NCBI GenBank assembly: GCA_019232935.1
Contig: JAFAMZ010000318.1
Coordinates: 1-38,574 of the forward strand
DNA length: 38,574 nt
Source: Silvibacterium sp.
GTDB lineage: Bacteria; Acidobacteriota; Terriglobia; Terriglobales; Acidobacteriaceae
Reading direction: 5' to 3'
Below the pieces are notes generated by a model that saw only the letters and a list, made by a program, of their open reading frames with translations, was not told the origin of the DNA and did no database searches. This document shows, one piece after another, positions 34,165 through 38,574 of this stretch. Numbering within the stretch: position 1 is the first letter of the stretch; each line of letters begins with the position of its first letter. The position numbers and the translations under genes were made by a program.

Positions 34165-34743
34165 TTACGCAGAAAACGCGGCTGCAGGTTGTGTTTTTTG
34201 CTGTGCGATCAAAGGTTTAGGGGCTTTGACCGCCGCTGTGTTGTTTAGGGTTCCTTTCTCCAGTCTCTGACGCAGACTCCAGGCCGATTGCAGAATGAGC
34301 CGAAGCCTCTCGGAAACTTGCGGCGGAATACCCGGCTCAGTTAGTGCGAGTTGCGCATGGAGCAGCAGCCCTGCCACGCGCTCACGCAGTTCGCTTTCGA
34401 GCCATGTGGCAGCAGCCACCCGCGCCAACTCCTGCTCGCGTTCCCGCCGCGAAAGGGCCGCACGCACCTCCCGAACCAGTCTCCCGCAACCGGAAATCGC
34501 AAAATTGATTTCCAGTGGGACCGCCATGCCGGCATGCTTCAGCAGCGATTCTGACCCGCCCTGGCTCGACTCGATGAGCGATTCATCGATCACCATGATC
34601 GAGAACTCCCGCCGGCGCAGCGCGGCCAGCGCAGCCCTTCGATTGGCCGCTGTCTCGACCGCGATCCCAAACTGCTTCGAGAGCACCGCGGCACAATTCT
34701 CCGCGCCCGCAATCGCGGTGACCATAAGAATGTCCTTTTGCAT
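34165..34743 (-). CDS. Receiver-like protein with degenerate active site
   Basis: A 192-residue protein at the end of a two-component operon. Residues about 1-115 have the alternating pattern of a receiver domain (DILMVTAIAG; FSIMVIDESLIES). Asp53 stands where the phosphorylated Asp should be. The acidic pair after the first strand is replaced by Thr-Ala, and no switch Lys is evident. The second half (about 118-165, ATWLESELRERVAGLLLHAQ) is helical and resembles a dimerisation helix pair of a kinase, without the His. GGGAG lies eight bases before the ATG. It may modulate the kinase or activator encoded upstream. The similarity is weak and structural. Confidence 0.6.
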   Translation of the reverse strand: MQKDILMVTAIAGAENCAAVLSKQFGIAVETAANRRAALAALRRREFSIMVIDESLIESSQGGSESLLKHAGMAVPLEINFAISGCGRLVREVRAALSRREREQELARVAAATWLESELRERVAGLLLHAQLALTEPGIPPQVSERLRLILQSAWSLRQRLEKGTLNNTAAVKAPKPLIAQQKTQPAAAFSA

Positions 34744-34779
34744 GTTCGTCTCCCTTGTATCCACCGCGCTAAATTCGAA

Positions 34780-36252
34780 TCACAGCCCCGCTGCCGGTTC
34801 GCCCAGCCCATACTCTTTCAGCTTGCGATACAGCGTTGTCTTGCCGATGCCCAACAGCCTGGCTGCCGTCAGCTTGTCTCCATTGAGACGCCGCAATGTA
34901 TCGAGGATGGCCTGGCGTTCTAGTTCCGCCAACGGCGTCACGGCGCTGCCCACCTCCCGCCGCGGCTCGATCTCGACAGCGGCAGGAACTGTGCGATAGG
35001 AGTGTATGTGAAAATCCTGCAGCTGGGTCGGGAAATCGCCCGAATGGAGAATGGAGCCTGAAGAAAGTGCGCACGCCCTTTCCAGCGAATTCTCAAGCTC
35101 CCGCACATTACCCGGCCACGGATACTCCATCATCGTTCTGAGAGCGGCATCACTCAACATGCGCGGCTGCCCGCCATTCTTCTTCATGCGCTCAAGGAAA
35201 TGGGCAGCCAGCAGCGGAATGTCCTCGCGCCTGTCACGCAGCGGCGGAATGCGCAGGCTCACAACATTTAACCGGTAGTACAGGTCCTTACGGAAACGCC
35301 CCTGCTCAACCATCGTGGCCAAATCGCGGTTGGTCGCCGCAAGAATACGCACATTGATGGGCACGCGATGAGTCGCGCCCACCGGTCGAATCTCCTTCTC
35401 CTGCAACGCGCGAAGCAGTTTCGCCTGCAGGTCGAGCGGAAGCTCCCCGATCTCATCGAGAAACACCGTCCCGCCTTCGGCCGACGCCAGGAGACCATCC
35501 TTCGATCGGTTCGCGCCCGTAAACGCCCCTTTCACATAACCGAACAGCTCACTCTCCACAAGCGTTGGCACCAGAGAGCCGCAGTCGACTGGCAGAAACG
35601 CCTTGGCGGAATTGGGCCCGTGCGCATGAATTGATCGCGCCACCAGTTCCTTGCCTGTTCCGCTCTCTCCGAGAATCAATACCGCATGGCTCGTCTGCGC
35701 CACCTTCGAGAGAATCCGGTACAGCTTCTCCATCTCGCTGCTGCGCCCGATAATGTTGCCCAGTCCCTGTTCGGTTCGCAGTTTGTCGCGAAGCTGGCGG
35801 CTAGCTAGGTCCACATTTTTTCGGTCGGCGGCCCGCTCCAGCACCGCCGCCAGTTCGTCTAGGGCGAATGGTTTGGTCAGGTAATCGGATGCGCCGGTGC
35901 GCATCGCTTCGACCGCCGAGCTGACCGTAGCGAATGCCGTCATCACAATCACCGCCATATCCGGATGCAGCATCTTCACTTCTTCAAGCAACCCCAGACC
36001 CGCGCCCGCAGGGGACTTCAGATCTAGCAGCAGAATGTCCACACTGTTTCCTCGCAGCAGATTGCGTGCCGCTTCTCCGTTATCGACTGCATGCGGAGCG
36101 AATCCGCGGCTGGCGGCAATTTCGCAGCAGGCCGATCTAACGGCGGGGTCTTCATCAACAATCAGGACATGCAGCCGGCCCGGGCGCTCTGTAGGGTGAA
36201 CGTAGTTCGTCATAGCTCGTGGAAGGAGAATGGTTACCGGCATTCTATGCAT
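34780..36252 (-). CDS. NtrC-family sigma-54-dependent response regulator
   Basis: A response regulator of up to 490 residues that activates sigma-54 promoters. The receiver (about 27-140) is intact: VLIVDEDP, phospho-Asp in DILLLDLKS, TAF, and YLTKPF. The AAA+ domain (about 165-400) has GESGTGKE, the sigma-54-contacting GAFTGA loop, and GGTVFLDEIGELPLDLQAKL. A Fis-type helix-turn-helix closes it (LNGDKLTAARLLGIGKTTLY). Two starts are possible. ATG 36252 overlaps the kinase stop by eight bases, which suggests coupling, and ATG 36213 gives a leader of usual length. Neither has a strong ribosome site. The kinase upstream is its partner. Confidence 0.93.
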   Translation of the reverse strand: MHRMPVTILLPRAMTNYVHPTERPGRLHVLIVDEDPAVRSACCEIAASRGFAPHAVDNGEAARNLLRGNSVDILLLDLKSPAGAGLGLLEEVKMLHPDMAVIVMTAFATVSSAVEAMRTGASDYLTKPFALDELAAVLERAADRKNVDLASRQLRDKLRTEQGLGNIIGRSSEMEKLYRILSKVAQTSHAVLILGESGTGKELVARSIHAHGPNSAKAFLPVDCGSLVPTLVESELFGYVKGAFTGANRSKDGLLASAEGGTVFLDEIGELPLDLQAKLLRALQEKEIRPVGATHRVPINVRILAATNRDLATMVEQGRFRKDLYYRLNVVSLRIPPLRDRREDIPLLAAHFLERMKKNGGQPRMLSDAALRTMMEYPWPGNVRELENSLERACALSSGSILHSGDFPTQLQDFHIHSYRTVPAAVEIEPRREVGSAVTPLAELERQAILDTLRRLNGDKLTAARLLGIGKTTLYRKLKEYGLGEPAAGL

Positions 36253-37228
36253 GCCTCGCCGCTGAGTCAGCCATCAATCGACTGGTATTCGCCAACTCAT
36301 ACATTCCGGAAGTAACCGGGAGCTCCAGCTCAAGTCGAGCTCCACGTCCATTTCCCGAACATACACGGGCGGTCCCACCCGCCTCTTCCACAAGACTGCG
36401 CACGATAGCGAGGCCCAGGCCGCGATGTGGCTGCTCCGGCCAGTTTGCCGTTCCCACCCGCGTGGTGAATCCCGGAAGAAAAATCTCCTCTCGGATTTCC
36501 TTCGGTATCCCCGGGCCGCTGTCCTCAACGGTGATTTCCACCGTACGCGGACACCCCTCCGGGACAATCTCCTGGTCGAGAAAACTCATGCCACCGCCGT
36601 ATTGCGCCGTAATTCGCACATGTCCGCCAGCCGGCATGGCTTCAGACGCGTTCCGCACCAGGTTCAACATCACGCGGGTGAGGTCTTCCCTCGACAGTCG
36701 GCTCTGCCCCGCGCACGGCATGGCTGCCATTTCAAGCTCAACGCGTGGGCCTGCAATTCCCGCTAGCAAAGGGCGCATTTCAAGCAGCTCCCGGCCCAGG
36801 TCAACGACGACGCCCGATGGCCAGAGGCCACTCAGATCGGGCGCAACGATTGGACTCGTCTCCCCAGCAGTCACTTCCGGCGGAATCCGCGCGGCCGCAT
36901 CCGTTCTCGATCGCCTGCGCCGGCGCGGAGCGGACAATCGTTCGACCAGTTTGGATGCCGTATCGCTGATCGCCTCAAGCTCTTGCGCATAATGGCGGTT
37001 GCCCGGGGTCAGAATGCCTGGCTCTCCAAGCAGCTCACAGTAGAGTTTCAAGGCAGACAATACATTGCGAGCATCATGCGCCAGCCGATCGAAGCCTTCG
37101 GGCTTGAGGGTGGGGGCAAGACGGCCGCCCTTCACACGCGCCCTCTTCGTGTCGCTGACCGGAGCGGGAACGGAGCTATGGGGGACAAATTTCCCGATGC
37201 GAACCTCAGATTTGATCAAACCCTGCAT
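36245..37228 (-). CDS. Soluble histidine kinase, NtrB-like
   Basis: A 327-residue kinase with no membrane segment and no recognisable PAS or GAF sensor. A short linker leads to the H box FDRLAHDARNVLSALKLYCE (phospho-His near 51). The ATP-binding domain has MLNLVRNASEAMPAGG (N box), VEDSGPGIPKEI (G1), GFTTR (F box) and HRGLGLAIVRSL (G2). AGGAG is just before the ATG. It overlaps the downstream NtrC-type regulator, its evident partner. The signal sensed cannot be told, and may come through protein contacts at the unusual N-terminus. Confidence 0.9.
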   Translation of the reverse strand: MQGLIKSEVRIGKFVPHSSVPAPVSDTKRARVKGGRLAPTLKPEGFDRLAHDARNVLSALKLYCELLGEPGILTPGNRHYAQELEAISDTASKLVERLSAPRRRRRSRTDAAARIPPEVTAGETSPIVAPDLSGLWPSGVVVDLGRELLEMRPLLAGIAGPRVELEMAAMPCAGQSRLSREDLTRVMLNLVRNASEAMPAGGHVRITAQYGGGMSFLDQEIVPEGCPRTVEITVEDSGPGIPKEIREEIFLPGFTTRVGTANWPEQPHRGLGLAIVRSLVEEAGGTARVCSGNGRGARLELELPVTSGMYELANTSRLMADSAARHA

Positions 37229-37268
37229 TCAACTCTCCTAAAGGCCTCGCCTTCTTTTCCCTGTCCAT

Positions 37269-37286
37269 ATACACGCGGCGTGCCAA
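37269..37286 (-). promoter_or_regulatory. Possible sigma-54 promoter of the kinase-regulator operon
   Basis: On the minus strand TTGGCACG-CCGC-GTGTAT matches the -24 element TGGCACG exactly and keeps the correct spacing. The -12 part is GTGT in place of TTGC, so the usual GC is missing. It lies about 40 bases upstream of the kinase start. Control by the operon's own NtrC-type activator would be natural, but the weak -12 leaves this tentative. Confidence 0.4.
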
Positions 37287-37353
37287 ATTGGAAGACCGAC
37301 CGTATTGCCGTCAAATGAGTATCTTGCGGAAATGAACCGGCCTTGTTTCCGGC

Positions 37354-37379
37354 TTCGGGATTTTCCACGGTTTCCCGAA
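37354..37379. promoter_or_regulatory. Inverted repeat upstream of the possible sigma-54 promoter
   Basis: TTCGGGA (37354-37360) and TCCCGAA (37373-37379) are perfect seven-base arms with 12 bases between. An overlapping TTCCC-N5-GGGAA lies at 37372-37386. The distance of about 70-110 bases upstream of the promoter is normal for an NtrC-type enhancer site. Confidence 0.4.
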
Positions 37380-37502
37380 ATGGGAAGCATCGCGTCCAGC
37401 AATCTGATGAAGTCACTGAAAATACACACTGAATCGCTTTGAGTTCCACTTCGGCACCTGCTCTGCGCGAGTCCCGAATCGGAACCCGTACAATGAGCAT
37501 CG

Positions 37503-38237
37503 ATGCCTGCTCAGAATTTCTTCCGCGCGGAGGGGCGGGCCCCCTCCGAACTTAGGGCCGTCCGGCTTACGCCCGGATACGTGGCTACCGCCGAGGGGTC
37601 CGTCCTCATCGAGCTCGGCAATACGCGGGTGCTCTGCAACGCGACCATCGACCAGGCACTCCCGGCGTGGCTGCGGAACAGCGGACGCGGCTGGGTGACG
37701 GCGGAGTACGGGATGCTTCCGCGGGCGACGCTGACCCGTACGCCGCGAGAGTCGGAGCGGGGGAAGGTCGGCGGGCGGACTCACGAGATACAGCGGCTGA
37801 TCGGCCGCTCGCTCCGGGCTGTCGTGGACATGCAGGCGCTGGGCGAGCGGACCGTGATCCTGGACTGCGACGTCCTGCAGGCCGATGGAGGCACGCGCAC
37901 TGCGGCGATTACCGGAGCCTGCGCGGCGCTGGCTATCGCCCTGAACCGGATGGTGGCTACAGGAGCCCTCAAGGCCTCACCGCTGCGGCAGCTGGTGGCT
38001 GCGACGAGTGCCGGCATCCTCGAGGGAACGGCGCTGCTCGACCTGGCCTATGAGGAAGACTCTCAGGCAGAGGTCGACATGAACGTCGTCATGACGGAAG
38101 ACGGCGGATTGGTCGAGGTGCAGGCGACGGCGGAGCAGAGTCCGTTTGCGCGTGCCCGAATGCTGGAGATGATGGATCTGGCGGAGGCGGGAATCCGGCG
38201 GCTGCTTAAGGCGCAGCGCGAGGCAATTGGAGGATAG
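37503..38237 (+). CDS. rph: Ribonuclease PH
   Basis: A 244-residue phosphorolytic 3'-5' exoribonuclease that trims tRNA 3' ends. The family start [20 protein letters not shown] is followed by [18 protein letters not shown], the RNA- and phosphate-binding region [14 protein letters not shown], and [16 protein letters not shown]. The catalytic stretch is [20 protein letters not shown], then [19 protein letters not shown]. Length and order are normal. The gene starts about 270 bases from the divergent kinase operon. A composite repeat begins 36 bases after its stop. Confidence 0.95.
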   Translation: MPAQNFFRAEGRAPSELRAVRLTPGYVATAEGSVLIELGNTRVLCNATIDQALPAWLRNSGRGWVTAEYGMLPRATLTRTPRESERGKVGGRTHEIQRLIGRSLRAVVDMQALGERTVILDCDVLQADGGTRTAAITGACAALAIALNRMVATGALKASPLRQLVAATSAGILEGTALLDLAYEEDSQAEVDMNVVMTEDGGLVEVQATAEQSPFARARMLEMMDLAEAGIRRLLKAQREAIGG

Positions 38238-38253
38238 TCAGAAGAGGGCTGCT

Positions 38254-38291
38254 TTCCCGATTCGGGAAGATCGGGGTGGGTACCCCACCCC
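38254..38291. repeat. Two small hairpins after rph
   Basis: TTCCCG-ATT-CGGGAA (38254-38268) and GGGGTGGG-TAC-CCCACCCC (38273-38291) are perfect short palindromes placed back to back after the rph stop. The second is the G-rich end of repeat copy C. Without a T run they would stabilise the 3' end rather than terminate. Confidence 0.6.
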
Positions 38292-38565
38292 CCGGGTATG
38301 GGACGGTAAAGGCGTAGTTATTGATTCTAAAAGGCTCACGAGAGAATTATTTTGTAAATTACAGATTCCAGGGATTTTGAAATCTGTGAAGATGCGCTAA
38401 ATTGCTGAAAACAAGAATCCTACGGGCATGAAGCGCATAATCGTTTTGATTTGGTAGATTTTGCTGGATTCGGCCTCTCCAGAAACCGAAAAAGCCCGGC
38501 TGCGGTTGCGGCCGGGCTTTTCTTGTCCCCTATTTCTATTGTATCTGGTTGGGGGAAATTGTCGG
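38272..38565 (-). repeat. Composite intergenic repeat, copy C
   Basis: Read on the minus strand this has the same order as the copy at 17305-17643. It begins with CCGACA, AATTTCCCCC, AACCAG, TACAAT and AATAGGGG, then the GCCCGGC/GCCGGGC hairpin. An AT-rich middle follows (about 38320-38470), then CCGGGGGG, one variable base, GGGGTACCC. The G-rich end faces rph, so rph transcription would run through it backwards, as for the other copy. The block next to the promoter-like end stays similar to the window edge, so the full left boundary is not seen. No gene was found in this 337-base gap. Confidence 0.7.
38490..38521. terminator. Bidirectional hairpin terminator in repeat copy C
   Basis: AAAAGCCCGGC and GCCGGGCTTTT form a perfect 11-base stem around ten bases, with T-rich tails on both strands. 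It could end the rph transcript about 285 bases after the stop codon, leaving a long structured 3' end, or end a short minus-strand RNA starting near 38530. Confidence 0.75.
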
Positions 38566-38574
38566 CCAAGTTGA

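Noticed and set aside
1-38574. tRNA genes or an integration site
   Set aside because: I looked for T-loop-like GTTCGAATC segments with pairing partners and found none; there is also no integrase or transposase.

Overview
The window looks like a piece of an Acidobacteriota chromosome, most likely class Terriglobia (Acidobacteriaceae type). This is inferred from gene content: two large TonB-dependent receptors with an N-terminal carboxypeptidase-regulatory-like domain, a CadC-type winged-helix fragment, DM13 proteins, a MoxR/von Willebrand pair, and moderately high GC with AT-rich spacers. No rRNA or tRNA gene, insertion sequence or CRISPR array was recognised. No database search was possible, so family names come from motifs.

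Left end (1-3.97 kb): a decayed or badly read block. An alcohol dehydrogenase running off the edge, a CzcO-type flavin monooxygenase, an AraC regulator and a secreted protein each have a broken reading frame. The last one is also cut off and joined to the first 38 codons of an oppositely oriented winged-helix regulator.

4.0-12.5 kb: a YdeI-like protein; a TonB receptor divergent from a secreted phosphoesterase, with a tandem repeat and a palindrome between them; a Tat-exported multicopper oxidase that seems to start at CTG; and an ArsR regulator divergent from a short-chain dehydrogenase, with a palindrome between them. 12.5-16.8 kb: a YiiM-type MOSC protein, two DM13 proteins, and an alpha/beta hydrolase divergent from a LysR regulator over a perfect palindrome.

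16.8-24.9 kb: a long spacer carrying a composite repeat, an Oar-like TonB receptor, and a soluble hybrid sensor with two kinase cores. 24.9-27.7 kb: an altronate-dehydratase family gene and a secreted SMP-30 lactonase (sugar acid use). 27.7-34.2 kb: housekeeping and stress genes (acetyltransferases, Mrp ATPase, thioesterase), then TPR, LON-domain, MoxR-like AAA+ and VWA genes on one strand, a probable chaperone module. 34.2-37.2 kb: a soluble histidine kinase, an NtrC-type sigma-54 activator and a degenerate receiver protein, led by a possible sigma-54 promoter. 37.5-38.2 kb: RNase PH.

The least explained structure is a roughly 300 bp composite element found twice (17305-17643 forward, 38565-38272 reverse). 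Each copy has a promoter-like end, a GCCCGGC/GCCGGGC hairpin, an AT-rich middle and a G-rich GGGGTACCC end. Each lies just beyond the stop codon of a gene (the Oar-like receptor and rph), in the same orientation relative to that gene.
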